Shown: one piece after another, positions 24,653-34,433 of the stretch | How the letters are laid out: the number at the start of each line of letters is the position of its first letter | How positions within the stretch are numbered: position 1 is the stretch's first letter | Assembly: GCF_031845265.1 (NCBI RefSeq) | Contig: NZ_JAVRBG010000005.1 | Span: forward strand, 1-64,000 | Length of the DNA stretch: 64,000 nucleotides | From: Mesonia ostreae | GTDB taxonomy: Bacteria > Bacteroidota > Bacteroidia > Flavobacteriales > Flavobacteriaceae | Reading direction: 5' to 3' | Made by a program: the position numbers and the translations under genes | The notes under the pieces: model-generated | Told to the model about the DNA's origin: nothing | Seen by the model: only the letters and a program-made list of their open reading frames with translations | The model's database searches: none

Positions 24653-25483
24653 TTAGAACGTATATCTAAAAGCCATTCCGCTGTAACGATCGCCTGTAAA
24701 GTTATTGATACCCGAAGTAGGATACACATCAATATTATCGCCTTTTACTTTATGTAATTCTGGAACTAAAATACCAACACCAGCTCCTAAAGCATAACCT
24801 AGAAGAACATCGGTTAAAAAATGTTGACCAGCTTCCATTCTATAAAAACCTACTGCTGCTGGCAAGGCGGCTGCTCCAGCCCAAATAAATCCTTTTCCTT
24901 TAGTATCTGGATTAAAATCAAGGTATGCTTTTGCCGCAAAAAAAGTTGCGGTCGCGGTCGCTGCCACGTGTCCCGAATAAAACGAACGTTGTCCATTATT
25001 TTTGGTACGTCTATCCAATTCTGTATCCCCACTTTCATCATATACATATGGTCGTGATCTATTAACTAGGCCTGCCGTAACCGTATATAAAGATGCTGTT
25101 GTCGCTAAACTTTGTACATAAATACCTACATATTGTAAGGTATGATCGTTAATATCACCATCTAATAGTAATGCAAACGGAGCTGCAAAAGAAATTAAAA
25201 AAGGGATATCACTAATTTTATTCGCATTTTCAGAATGATTGCCAGCAACCCACTTGTCCATAAAATTAATGTCCTCTTTTTCGGACACAATGGTCGCGAG
25301 TTCTGCTTCGGTAATGTTATCTTTATCTGTAATTAAACTTAATCCAAAGGCACTAACGCCTAGACCAGCGCCTGTCCAGATACCATCTCTTACCCAATCC
25401 CACTTATAGGGAGAAACCGATTTTTGCGCTACGCTGGTCAAACTAAAAAAGGCTACCAGACTAAATATAATCATGTTTTTCAT
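24653..25483 (-). CDS. PAP2-superfamily phosphatase
   Basis: The 276-aa protein (start at the ATG at 25483, which opens a signal peptide ending in SVAQ) is a type 2 phosphatidic acid phosphatase homologue, cleaving phosphate from lipid or soluble phosphoesters outside the cytosol. Motif C1 is NRSRPYVYD, but the leading Lys of KxxxxxxRP is an Ala here (AGLVNRSRP). Motif C2 is SFYSGHVAAT with the catalytic His and motif C3 is YRMEAGQHFLTDVLLG with the second His and Asp. Several hydrophobic helices flank these. The final FRYTF with a terminal aromatic residue could fit an outer-membrane ending, but this is uncertain. Confidence 0.88.
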   Translation of the reverse strand: MKNMIIFSLVAFFSLTSVAQKSVSPYKWDWVRDGIWTGAGLGVSAFGLSLITDKDNITEAELATIVSEKEDINFMDKWVAGNHSENANKISDIPFLISFAAPFALLLDGDINDHTLQYVGIYVQSLATTASLYTVTAGLVNRSRPYVYDESGDTELDRRTKNNGQRSFYSGHVAATATATFFAAKAYLDFNPDTKGKGFIWAGAAALPAAVGFYRMEAGQHFLTDVLLGYALGAGVGILVPELHKVKGDNIDVYPTSGINNFTGDRYSGMAFRYTF

Positions 25484-25597
25484 AGCGACAAATATATATG
25501 AATACTTAACTCTCAAAAAAAAAATTAACATTCTATTGGCAGAAATGTAAGCTAATAAAGGAATGTTCCTGTCTTGAATTAGCATAAAAATACGTTT

Positions 25598-25879
25598 CTA
25601 TTCTAAAATTTTATGGTATATTAAAAAAGACTGATTTTGATTACCATCATTGAATAGCAGAAAGAGTCTATAAACACACTTTTGGTTATAAAATTTTAAA
25701 GTAAATATTTCTATTAATCTTTTAAACGTCCAATCCAATCGATAAATGGTTCTAAAATCAGCTATAGCTTCAATCCATAAGAATTCATTTTGTTTTGAAG
25801 TCGAAAGGCTTTTGCTGAAATTTTGATTGTACTGAAGCTGACCAGAAGTTAGTTTTGAGATGGTAAAAGAATACCCCAT
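25598..25879 (-). CDS. doubtful 93-aa open frame
   Basis: An open frame of 93 codons lies in the 607-bp stretch between the PAP2 gene and the hybrid kinase. The peptide (starts MGYSFTISKLTSGQLQYNQN) has balanced composition and no membrane segment or signal peptide. I know no homologue and see no promoter box upstream. It may be a small gene, a decayed gene or chance. Nothing else is seen in 25484-26030. Confidence 0.3.
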   Translation of the reverse strand: MGYSFTISKLTSGQLQYNQNFSKSLSTSKQNEFLWIEAIADFRTIYRLDWTFKRLIEIFTLKFYNQKCVYRLFLLFNDGNQNQSFLIYHKILE

Positions 25880-26038
25880 TCATACTTTTTTTCGATTAAA
25901 ACATTGTCGAAAGTGAAAATTTTTATTCTTGTAACAGCCACGTATCAAATTTCCATAATCAGTAAATATTTGGTTTCTAGCCAATAAAATTATTTTTAAT
26001 AGTTAATTTATGGTAAATTCAAAAAACTCTTAGTTTAT

Positions 26039-26071
26039 TTTTAACAAAATAAATTCAAAAGTGTAAATTTA
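26039..26071 (+). promoter_or_regulatory. candidate promoter of the hybrid kinase
   Basis: TAAATTTA (26064-26071) differs from TAnnTTTG by one base, with TTTT (26039-26042) 21 nt upstream. A start near 26078 leaves about 13 nt before the TTG start codon at 26091. Confidence 0.35.
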
Positions 26072-26090
26072 CCGCCATAACGCTCGATTC

Positions 26091-28307
26091 TTGATTAAAA
26101 TTATACTCTCCTTTTTTTTATGTTTTATAAGTTATATTTCTGTAGCACAAGAATCTTATGAAAAAGAAAACAATGTATTTCAGGAAATTCCCCATTTACA
26201 AAAATTACTTGATGATAGTATAGAGGAGTATTATGATTACGATTTTAATACTTCCAGGAAATTAGCTCTTCGTCTTTTAAAAGAATCTTTTGATACGAAA
26301 CACGCGTATTATTCTGCGAACGCTTATAGTCTTATGGCGATGAATGATGAGGCTATAAGAGATTATCCTTCCGCCAAAGAAAAATACATAAAGTCTAATA
26401 TGATATGCCTAGAAAATAATTTCGCAGAACTTCTTATGTTTAACTATAATGGTATAGGTAGTACGATTGTGTTAGAAAATCAAGATTATGAAAAATCAGA
26501 ATCATTTTATAAAAAAGCATTACATATAGCAGATTCTTTAAGAGATCCATTTAAATACGATATTATCGTAAATATTGCTTGGAATCGTTTAGACAATAAG
26601 CAAGCCAAAAAAGTGACAAGATATGAAGAGGATTTAAAATTTAGCACCACTATAAATGTAGAAAAACATACTCACAATAGAACATTAGTTTCTACTTCCC
26701 ACTTATTATTAGCTCGTTACTACGGACAAATGCAGAAATTTGCCTTGGCTGATTCTAATTTTAGAAAAGCTATTGAAGTGCTAAATGAGCAACCTTTATA
26801 CGAGCAATTGAGCGAAATTTATCTGTATAAAAGTAACTATGAAAAAGCTAGAAGAAATTACGAGAAATCTTATGAATATCTAAATTATCATATCAAAAAC
26901 AAAGAAAAGTTTATAGATGAAGACATTAGAAAAAGACTAATGATAGAGAATGCTCGCTACAAATTAAATGAATATGAGCGAGCCTTGGTGATGTCTAATC
27001 GGGAAAAAGTTCTTATGGAAGATTTGGCAGAATCTAAAACTAGAACTGTTTGGCTTTATTTTGTTATTTCCTTTATTTTATGCGTTGTGATTCTTATTAT
27101 CTTCCGAAAAAATAAGGTTAAAAATAAATTAATTCGTACTTTAAATATAAGTAATGAAGAAATAAAAAAAGCTAAAAAAGAAGCGGAAATCGCTGCCGAA
27201 ATTAAAGCAGAATTTATTTCTAATATTAGTCACGAAATAAGAACACCATTACACGGCGTGGTTGGAATTACATCCTTACTCTTAGAAGAAAGTGAAATTT
27301 CAAAAAAAAACAAAAAGCTTCTTGATTCTTTAAGGTTCTCGGGAAATTATCTACTTCATCTTATCAACAACATTCTGTTTTTAAACAAGATTGATAGAAA
27401 TAAAATAAAAGTAAAAAATGAAGTCATAGATTTACCTTCTTTTTTAGATCATATTTTTGCCGCCGTTCAATTTTCAGCAAAAAAACATCAGTGCGAAGTA
27501 GTACTTAAAACAGATGCTAATCTTCCGCAGCAAATCATATCAGACAGTAGTATCTTATATGAAATCTTACTTAACTTAACGGAAAACGCTATAAAATTTA
27601 GTCAAGGTTCTGTTAGGGTAGAAGTAAATGCTATACAAGACACAAATCAAAATCCTAAATTACAATTTAAAGTGATAGATAACGGTGCGGGGATTCCAAA
27701 GGATAAACAAGAGATGATTTTTGATGATTTTTCTCAAATTTCTATGGATAAGAGTATTATGGAAGGTACGGGAATAGGCCTTTCTATTGTTAAAAAACTG
27801 CTTTCTTTAATGAATAGTGAAATACAATTAGAAAGTGAAGTAGGCAAAGGATCTATTTTCTTTTTTGAAATCGCATGTAAAGAGGACTTGATTAAAGAGA
27901 TTGCTAAGAAAAAATCACTTCCCTTAAATTCACTTCCCTTAAACTCACTTAAAGGTATAGAAGTGATCCATATTGAAGACAATCGCATTAACCGTTTGGT
28001 CGTAGAAAAATTCTTAGCAACTGCAGAGGTGAACCTAAAAACTTTGGAAGACGGACAATTAGGCTTAGAAGCTTTGCAACATGACAATTGGGATATTGCA
28101 TTAATAGATATTAATATTCCCAGTTTAAACGGTTATCAAATTGCAAAAGCAGTAAGAGAAATTTATCCTACAAAGCCTATGATTGCCGTAACCGCTTCTG
28201 AATTAAATGAAATTAAAGAAAAGGCCAAAGATGCTGGGATGACAGATGTTTTAATAAAACCTTTTAGCAAAGAATGCCTCCTAGAAATGATTCGTAAATA
28301 TGTTTGA
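26091..28307 (+). CDS. TPR-containing hybrid sensor histidine kinase/response regulator
   Basis: The 738-aa protein has a signal peptide or N-terminal helix (residues 1-20), a periplasmic TPR-like helical region (about 45-270), one membrane helix (about 320-338), a coiled coil, a HisKA domain with the phospho-acceptor His381 (SHEIRTPLHG), a HATPase domain (N box LNLTENAIKFS, G1 DNGAGIP, G2 EGTGIGLSI) and a C-terminal receiver with Asp673 (LIDINIPSLNG) and Lys in LIKPFS. The start is a TTG: no ATG or GTG lies between the upstream stop at 26064 and the signal peptide. No output domain follows, so the phosphate must pass to another protein. No partner regulator is adjacent. Confidence 0.92.
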   Translation: MIKIILSFFLCFISYISVAQESYEKENNVFQEIPHLQKLLDDSIEEYYDYDFNTSRKLALRLLKESFDTKHAYYSANAYSLMAMNDEAIRDYPSAKEKYIKSNMICLENNFAELLMFNYNGIGSTIVLENQDYEKSESFYKKALHIADSLRDPFKYDIIVNIAWNRLDNKQAKKVTRYEEDLKFSTTINVEKHTHNRTLVSTSHLLLARYYGQMQKFALADSNFRKAIEVLNEQPLYEQLSEIYLYKSNYEKARRNYEKSYEYLNYHIKNKEKFIDEDIRKRLMIENARYKLNEYERALVMSNREKVLMEDLAESKTRTVWLYFVISFILCVVILIIFRKNKVKNKLIRTLNISNEEIKKAKKEAEIAAEIKAEFISNISHEIRTPLHGVVGITSLLLEESEISKKNKKLLDSLRFSGNYLLHLINNILFLNKIDRNKIKVKNEVIDLPSFLDHIFAAVQFSAKKHQCEVVLKTDANLPQQIISDSSILYEILLNLTENAIKFSQGSVRVEVNAIQDTNQNPKLQFKVIDNGAGIPKDKQEMIFDDFSQISMDKSIMEGTGIGLSIVKKLLSLMNSEIQLESEVGKGSIFFFEIACKEDLIKEIAKKKSLPLNSLPLNSLKGIEVIHIEDNRINRLVVEKFLATAEVNLKTLEDGQLGLEALQHDNWDIALIDINIPSLNGYQIAKAVREIYPTKPMIAVTASELNEIKEKAKDAGMTDVLIKPFSKECLLEMIRKYV
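27915..27944 (+). repeat. 15-bp tandem repeat in the kinase linker
   Basis: TCACTTCCCTTAAAT is followed at once by TCACTTCCCTTAAAC and by a third partial copy (TCACTT). It encodes SLPLN-SLPLN-SL between the ATPase and receiver domains. A unit of 15 bp keeps the frame, so slippage would only change linker length. Confidence 0.75.
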
Positions 28308-28399
28308 TTATAACTTTCTATTTTTTGTTAATTAATTTACCTAGTATGGGTTTTATTTTTTGTTAAATCGTGGTATCTTAGCTACCCATCTATTTATCT

Positions 28400-30256
28400 A
28401 TGACAGAAGAAACAAAGTATACTGAGGATAACATACGCTCATTAGACTGGAAGGAGCACATAAGAATGCGTCCAGGCATGTATATTGGGAAATTAGGTGA
28501 CGGTTCTAGCGCAGATGATGGTATTTACATCTTATTAAAAGAAGTTCTCGACAATTCTATAGATGAATACGTTATGGGCGCTGGTAAAACTATTGAGGTC
28601 TCCATACAAGGACAAAAAGTAATCGTTAGGGATTATGGTAGAGGTATACCATTGGGAAAAGTGGTGGATGTAGTTTCCAAAATGAATACAGGAGGAAAAT
28701 ACGATAGCAAAGCCTTTAAGAAATCTGTAGGACTAAATGGGGTTGGTACCAAAGCCGTGAATGCACTTTCTGGATATTTTAGAGTAGAATCTACAAGAGA
28801 TAATAAATCAGCTTCCGCGGAATTTGAGCAAGGAGAGCTAAAAGATGAAGAATTTTTAGAGGAAACTTCTAGAAGAAAAGGAACCAAGGTTTCTTTTGTC
28901 CCCGATGAAGTGATCTTTAAGAATTACAAGTATAGATCTGAATACGTAGAGAAAATGTTGAAAAACTACGTGTATCTTAATCCAGGTCTCACTATTATTT
29001 TTAACGGAGAGAAATTCTATTCAGAAGATGGATTAAAAGATTTACTTTCAGAAAGTATTTCAGAAGAAGATCGCTTATTTCCTATTATTCATTTAAAGGG
29101 AGAAGATATTGAAGTAGCAATTACTTACAGCAAAGCACAATATAGTGAAGAATATCACTCCTTTGTTAATGGCCAACATACGGTACAAGGAGGAACACAC
29201 CATGCCGCTTTTAGAGAATCTATCGTTAAAACAGTAAGGGAGTTTTTTGGTAAGAATTATGAAGCCAGTGATGTTAGAAAATCCATTGTTTCTGCGATTA
29301 GTATTAAAGTGATGGAACCCGTTTTTGAGAGTCAAACCAAAACAAAATTAGGCTCTACGGATATGGGGGGAAAATTACCAACGGTACGAACCTACATTTT
29401 AGATTTTGTAAAACGTCAGTTGGACAATTACCTGCATAGAAATCCGGAAACGGCAGAAAAAATTCAGAAAAAAATCCTACAAGCCGAAAAGGAGCGAAAA
29501 GATTTATCTGGAATTAGAAAATTAGCTAAAGACAGAGCAAAAAAAGCAAGTCTTCACAATAAGAAATTAAGAGATTGTAGAATCCACTTAGGAGACGTTA
29601 AAAAAGAGCGCAACCTAGAAAGTACCTTGTTTATTACCGAGGGAGATTCTGCGAGTGGAAGTATAACCAAGTCTAGAGATGTAAATACGCAAGCAGTTTT
29701 TAGCCTTAAAGGTAAACCCTTAAATAGTTACGGTCTTACTAAGAAAATTGTATACGAAAATGAAGAGTTTAACCTTCTTCAGTCGGCATTAAATATAGAA
29801 GATTCTATGGAGGAGCTTCGTTACAACAATATTGTAATCGCTACAGATGCCGATGTAGATGGAATGCATATTAGATTACTTTTAATAACATTTTTCTTGC
29901 AATTTTTTCCAGAATTAATAAAGGAAGGTCACTTGTATATTCTCCAAACGCCCTTGTTTAGGGTTAGAAATAAAAAAGAAACCATGTATTGTTATTCGGA
30001 AACTGAAAAGAGAGATGCCATACAAAAACTTACAGGCAAACCAGAAATAACACGATTTAAAGGTTTAGGAGAAATTTCTCCAGATGAGTTTAAGTATTTT
30101 ATTGGAGAAAATATTCGATTAGATCCTGTGATGTTAGACAAGGAAACTGGAATAGAAGAGTTGCTAAGTTTTTATATGGGAAAAAACACTTCAGACCGAC
30201 AAGAATTTATCATTGAAAATTTAAAAGTAGAATTAGATATCTTAGAAGAAAAATAA
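28400..30256 (+). CDS. parE: DNA topoisomerase IV subunit B
   Basis: ParE is the ATPase subunit of the type IIA topoisomerase that decatenates chromosomes. The 618-aa protein has the GHKL ATPase (RPGMYIGKLGD, LKEVLDNSIDEY, DYGRGIPLG, GLNGVGTKAVNAL), the transducer domain and the TOPRIM domain (FITEGDSASGS, ATDADVDGMHIR, and the C-terminal RFKGLGEISPDEF). Length and pairing with parC downstream favour topoisomerase IV over gyrase. A membrane-protein gene of 477 nt separates the two subunits, with gaps of 3 and 4 nt. Confidence 0.95.
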   Translation: MTEETKYTEDNIRSLDWKEHIRMRPGMYIGKLGDGSSADDGIYILLKEVLDNSIDEYVMGAGKTIEVSIQGQKVIVRDYGRGIPLGKVVDVVSKMNTGGKYDSKAFKKSVGLNGVGTKAVNALSGYFRVESTRDNKSASAEFEQGELKDEEFLEETSRRKGTKVSFVPDEVIFKNYKYRSEYVEKMLKNYVYLNPGLTIIFNGEKFYSEDGLKDLLSESISEEDRLFPIIHLKGEDIEVAITYSKAQYSEEYHSFVNGQHTVQGGTHHAAFRESIVKTVREFFGKNYEASDVRKSIVSAISIKVMEPVFESQTKTKLGSTDMGGKLPTVRTYILDFVKRQLDNYLHRNPETAEKIQKKILQAEKERKDLSGIRKLAKDRAKKASLHNKKLRDCRIHLGDVKKERNLESTLFITEGDSASGSITKSRDVNTQAVFSLKGKPLNSYGLTKKIVYENEEFNLLQSALNIEDSMEELRYNNIVIATDADVDGMHIRLLLITFFLQFFPELIKEGHLYILQTPLFRVRNKKETMYCYSETEKRDAIQKLTGKPEITRFKGLGEISPDEFKYFIGENIRLDPVMLDKETGIEELLSFYMGKNTSDRQEFIIENLKVELDILEEK

Positions 30257-30259
30257 AGT

Positions 30260-30736
30260 ATGCGGTTTAATAATTCTCAAAATATTAAACTTATACCTAT
30301 GGTTTATTTTTTTATTTTGATAGGCATAGGTTTATTCATTTTTTTAGGTATAGAATTGAAGCAGATTTATAGAAATCAATACTTATTTTTGTCTTTTATT
30401 ATCCCTTTAATATGTTTGCTTGTATACATTTATAAAACTAGTAAATATTTTGAATATGATAGTGATGGGGAGACACTTTGCTTGACCAATAGAGGAGTTT
30501 TACTTTCTGAAAGGTACAATTACAGAGAACAAAAGGCAGAGTTTCCAAAATATAAATTAAAAAGTTTCGAGATTTCTAATTATTACTTTTTCAAATGTTT
30601 GAGTATAAAAATAAAGTCTAAAAACTCTAAAAAGTTTAAAATTATTAAGTTTAATATTACGTTTATCAGTAACAATAAGATTAAGATTTTAAAGAAATCA
30701 TTACAAAAAATAGTGTACCAGAATAAGCATCGTTGA
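30260..30736 (+). CDS. membrane protein lodged between parE and parC
   Basis: The 158-aa protein has two membrane helices (residues of about 13-30 and 42-59) and a basic, Lys- and Ile-rich C-terminal half of about 95 residues with a beta-like pattern (SDGETLCLTNRGVLLSERYN, then KYKLKSFEISNYYFFKCLSI), reminiscent of bacterial PH-like domains. It is more AT-rich than its neighbours. The 3- and 4-nt gaps on both sides put it in the parE-parC transcript. Function unknown; I recognise no named family. Confidence 0.75.
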   Translation: MRFNNSQNIKLIPMVYFFILIGIGLFIFLGIELKQIYRNQYLFLSFIIPLICLLVYIYKTSKYFEYDSDGETLCLTNRGVLLSERYNYREQKAEFPKYKLKSFEISNYYFFKCLSIKIKSKNSKKFKIIKFNITFISNNKIKILKKSLQKIVYQNKHR

Positions 30737-30740
30737 GGAA

Positions 30741-33371
30741 ATGGATACAGAGAATGAAAATAATTTAGACGCTAAACAAGAACCAGAAGAACAACATCCT
30801 AAAGAAGTAATTACCAAGATTACAGGGATGTATAAAGACTGGTTTTTAGATTATGCGTCTTATGTAATTTTAGAAAGAGCCGTACCCGCGTTAGAAGATG
30901 GTTTTAAACCAGTACATCGCCGTATCATGCAGTCTATGAAAGATTTAGATGATGGGCGCTACAACAAGGTTGCAAATATTGTAGGTCATACCATGCAATA
31001 TCATCCCCACGGTGACGCCAGTATTGGTGATGCTATGGTACAATTGGGTCAAAAAGAGTTGTTAATAGATACCCAAGGAAACTGGGGTAATATTTTAACA
31101 GGAGATAGAGCTGCAGCTTCTCGATATATAGAAGCGCGTATTTCTAAATTTGCATTAGATGTAGTTTATAATCCTAAAATTACTGAGTGGCAGGCTTCAT
31201 ATGATGGCCGGCGTAAAGAACCCGTTAATTTACCCGTAATGTTTCCTTTATTATTGGCCCAAGGTGCAGAAGGGATTGCGGTAGGATTAAGCACAAAAAT
31301 TCTTCCCCATAATTTTATAGAGCTTATAGAAGCAACTATAAAACATTTGCAAGGCAAAAAATTTACTATTTATCCAGATTTTCCCACTTCTGGGGTTATG
31401 GATGTGAGCGATTACAATGACGGCTTACGAGGAGGAAAGTTAAGAGTAAGAGCAAAAATAAGTCAGCGAGATAAAAACACGCTGGTTATTAATGAAATAC
31501 CTTATAGTACTACCACAACAACTTTAATAGAATCTATCATTAAAGCCAATGAAAAAGGTAAAATTAAGGTAAAACATATTGAAGACAACACGGCAGAAAA
31601 TGTAGAGATACTTATTCATTTGCCTAATAATATTTCTCCAGACCGCACGATAGATGCTTTATATGCGTTTACCAATTGTGAGATTTCTATCTCTCCGTTG
31701 AGTTGTATTATTATGGATCATAAACCTCATTTTATTGGGGTTTCAGAAATACTTAGGTTAAGCACAGACCATACGGTAAAATTGCTTAAAAGTGAATTAG
31801 AAATTAAGCTGGATGAGTTTCAAGAGCAATGGCATTTTGCTTCCTTAGAGAGAATCTTTATTGAGAATAGAATTTACCGAGATATTGAAGAAGAAGAAAC
31901 TTGGGAAGGTGTTATACAAGCTATAGATAAAGGTTTACAACCGCATATTGGTCATCTTAAAAGAGCTATTACTGAGGAAGATATTATTCGGTTAACCGAA
32001 ATTAGAATTAAAAGAATTTCCAAATTTGATATTGATAAAGCACAACAAAAGATTGAAGCTTTAGAAGATGAAATTGCTCAAATAAAGCATCACTTAGAGC
32101 ACCTTATTGAATACGCTATCAATTATTTTAAAAAGCTGAAGAAAAATCACGGCGAGGGCAGAGAGCGTAAGACAGAATTACGTCTGTTTGAAGATATTGA
32201 AGCCACAAAAGTAATTATACGAAATACCAAGCTTTACGTTAATAGAAAAGAAGGTTTCGTGGGAACCGCCTTAAAGAAAGATGAATACGTAACTGATTGT
32301 AGTGATATTGATGATATTATTTGCTTTACGGAAGACGGAACGATGAAAGTCACCAAAGTAGATGACAAAACCTATATTGGTAAAAACATCATTCACGTTG
32401 CAGTTTTCAAAAAGAAAGACAAAAGGACCATCTATAACCTAATTTATAAAGATGGTAAAAATGGTAATTCTCATGTAAAGCGTTTTGCGGTAACCTCTAT
32501 AACTAGAGATAGAGAATACAGTGTAGGGAAAGGAAAACCAGGTACTAAAGTACATTATTTTTCGGCTAATCCTAATGGAGAAGCAGAGGTGGTGACAGTG
32601 TACCTGCGCCAAGTGGGAAGCATTAAAAAATTAAAATTTGAAATTGATTTTGCCGAAATTCTTATCAAAGGAAGAAACTCTAAAGGAAATATTGCCAGCA
32701 AGCATCCCATTAAAAAAGTAGAGTTGAAAGAAGAAGGAGTTTCCACTCTAAAGCCAAGAAAAATTTGGTTTGATGAAAGCGTTAAACGTTTAAATGTAGA
32801 TGAAAGAGGAGATTTGTTAGGAGAGTTTAGAGGCGAAGATCGGATTTTATTAGTTACTCAAAATGGAATTCTTTCTACCATCGTTCCAGAGCTCACTACT
32901 CGTTTTGATCTGCCCTATATTGTGATGGAAAAGTGGCAACCCAAAAAACCCTTGACTGCTATTTACTGGGAAGGAGAGAAAGAACGTTATTATATTAAAC
33001 GCTTTTTAGTCGAGAACCAAGACAAGGAAGAAAATATCATTTCAGATCATCCCAAATCCCAATTAGAATTGATTTCTACAGATCATATTCCCGTCCTAGA
33101 AATTGTATATAGAAAAGCGAGAGGAAAAGAGCAAAAACCTAATGATGAAATTAATTTAGAAGAATTTATTAGCATTAAAGGGATAAAAGCGCAAGGAAAT
33201 CAACTTACTACCGAGTCGGTGAAACAATTAAATCTTTTAGAGCCTATCGCTTTCGAGGAAGATGAAAAAGAAGAGCCAATTGAAGAAACAAATCAATTGA
33301 AAGATTATACCCAAAATATAGAAAAGAGAGATGAGGATGACCAATCTCAAACTAAATTATTTGATGATTAA
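30741..33371 (+). CDS. parC: DNA topoisomerase IV subunit A
   Basis: ParC cuts and rejoins DNA in topoisomerase IV. The 876-aa protein has the winged helix and QRDR-like region (VPALEDGFKPVHRRIMQSM, HPHGDASIGDAMV), the catalytic Tyr in AAASRYIEARIS (just after the TGDRA stretch), the coiled coil (residues of about 430-470) and a C-terminal beta-pinwheel. The last 60 residues or so are acidic and disordered (EEDEKEEPIEETN). The start ATGGATACAGAG follows the membrane-protein gene by 4 nt. mscL follows at 5 nt. Confidence 0.95.
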   Translation: MDTENENNLDAKQEPEEQHPKEVITKITGMYKDWFLDYASYVILERAVPALEDGFKPVHRRIMQSMKDLDDGRYNKVANIVGHTMQYHPHGDASIGDAMVQLGQKELLIDTQGNWGNILTGDRAAASRYIEARISKFALDVVYNPKITEWQASYDGRRKEPVNLPVMFPLLLAQGAEGIAVGLSTKILPHNFIELIEATIKHLQGKKFTIYPDFPTSGVMDVSDYNDGLRGGKLRVRAKISQRDKNTLVINEIPYSTTTTTLIESIIKANEKGKIKVKHIEDNTAENVEILIHLPNNISPDRTIDALYAFTNCEISISPLSCIIMDHKPHFIGVSEILRLSTDHTVKLLKSELEIKLDEFQEQWHFASLERIFIENRIYRDIEEEETWEGVIQAIDKGLQPHIGHLKRAITEEDIIRLTEIRIKRISKFDIDKAQQKIEALEDEIAQIKHHLEHLIEYAINYFKKLKKNHGEGRERKTELRLFEDIEATKVIIRNTKLYVNRKEGFVGTALKKDEYVTDCSDIDDIICFTEDGTMKVTKVDDKTYIGKNIIHVAVFKKKDKRTIYNLIYKDGKNGNSHVKRFAVTSITRDREYSVGKGKPGTKVHYFSANPNGEAEVVTVYLRQVGSIKKLKFEIDFAEILIKGRNSKGNIASKHPIKKVELKEEGVSTLKPRKIWFDESVKRLNVDERGDLLGEFRGEDRILLVTQNGILSTIVPELTTRFDLPYIVMEKWQPKKPLTAIYWEGEKERYYIKRFLVENQDKEENIISDHPKSQLELISTDHIPVLEIVYRKARGKEQKPNDEINLEEFISIKGIKAQGNQLTTESVKQLNLLEPIAFEEDEKEEPIEETNQLKDYTQNIEKRDEDDQSQTKLFDD

Positions 33372-33376
33372 TTAGT

Positions 33377-33826
33377 ATGAAAAATAGTTTTTTAAAAGAG
33401 TTTAAAGAGTTTGCCGTTAAGGGTAACATGATTGATATTGCCATTGGAGTAATCGTAGGAGCGGCCTTTAATAAGGTGGTTGATGTACTTGTAAAAAAAA
33501 TAATTGCTCCTCCTTTATCATTATTAACTGGTGATCTCAATTTCGAAAATCAAAAAATGATTCTTCGGAATGCGATTACTACCAATGGAGAAATTGTAAA
33601 GGAAGAAGTGGCTATTGGTTACGGTGAGTTGATTACGGTCATGATTAATTTTCTTATCATATCTCTTACCGTTTTTATTATTGTAAGATTATTTAATAGA
33701 CTGAGAGCAAATGCAGAAGATACTGGCAATAAGAAAGTTACTACGCCTAAAAATATTCAATTGTTAACAGATTTGAAAGAGATTATGCAAGAGCAAAACG
33801 AGTTGCTTAAAAATCAGAAGAAGTAA
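33377..33826 (+). CDS. mscL: large-conductance mechanosensitive channel
   Basis: MscL opens under membrane tension during osmotic downshock. The 149-aa protein has the N-terminal helix SFLKEFKEFAVKGNMIDIAI, TM1 with GVIVGAAFNKVVDVLVKKII, a periplasmic loop, TM2 (LITVMINFLIISLTVFIIV) and a cytoplasmic helical tail (LLTDLKEIMQEQNELLK). Length and order match the family. It is the last gene behind parE-parC and probably shares their transcript. Confidence 0.96.
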   Translation: MKNSFLKEFKEFAVKGNMIDIAIGVIVGAAFNKVVDVLVKKIIAPPLSLLTGDLNFENQKMILRNAITTNGEIVKEEVAIGYGELITVMINFLIISLTVFIIVRLFNRLRANAEDTGNKKVTTPKNIQLLTDLKEIMQEQNELLKNQKK

Positions 33827-34061
33827 AGTTTATCTAATTGCGAGATTATTTTTTCTAGTATATCCGTTTAGGTTACCGTTACTCAAATACGAGTGGATAA
33901 TTTCTCGTCAAGTGCTAGCCCATACGAAATCATTCTGGCGTGGAGTCGAGACGCTCTGTTTGAGCTTTCGAATAAAACATTCTTGAGCGGCAATGAATAG
34001 GTTCTTTTGATGCTTCGGAAGTTATAAGAACTAATTTGAAATAAATGCAGCTAAACAAACA

Positions 34062-34433
34062 TTAGTCAATTCTCTTGGCAACTCCCTTCTGTTTTTTATC
34101 CTCTCCCACCACAGAAAATTCAAATGTGTAGGTGTTTCCTTCTGTAGTAAGAATTTTCATGTGCAAAGGTTTTTCTTCGGCCATATTCTTAGGATTCAGG
34201 TTGGTAAGAATGTATTCACAGTCATTGATCCAACGAACCGAAGAAGAATCTACATTATTTTTATAATAATCTACTTCTATCGAATCATTTCTTACAAAAC
34301 GTGTTTTCTCCAACTCTCCGTTTAAGTACGATTCAAATACAAATGTGCCAGTTTTAAAGTCATTACAGTTTCTCTCTGGGTTGTAACAACTACATAAAAA
34401 TAAGGTAAAAGCAATTAAAATAAGATTTCTCAT
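34062..34433 (-). CDS. small lipoprotein of unknown function
   Basis: The 123-aa protein starts at the ATG at 34433 with a lipoprotein signal (MRNLILIAFTLFLCSCYNPE, lipobox Cys near 16). The mature part has the pattern NCNDFKTGTFVFES, VRWINDCEYILTNLNPKN and HMKILTTEGNTYTFEFSVVG with two conserved-looking cysteines (CN and DCEY). I recall that relatives in Flavobacteria are sometimes labelled 'DNA topoisomerase IV'; nothing in the sequence supports an enzyme, and the label probably came from the neighbouring parC. Probably on the outer membrane, facing the periplasm. Confidence 0.82.
   Translation of the reverse strand: MRNLILIAFTLFLCSCYNPERNCNDFKTGTFVFESYLNGELEKTRFVRNDSIEVDYYKNNVDSSSVRWINDCEYILTNLNPKNMAEEKPLHMKILTTEGNTYTFEFSVVGEDKKQKGVAKRID

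Noticed and set aside
34062..34433. A topoisomerase IV function for the small protein
   Set aside because: It is a 123-aa lipoprotein with no topoisomerase motif; that label in databases, as I recall it, probably comes from proximity to parC.
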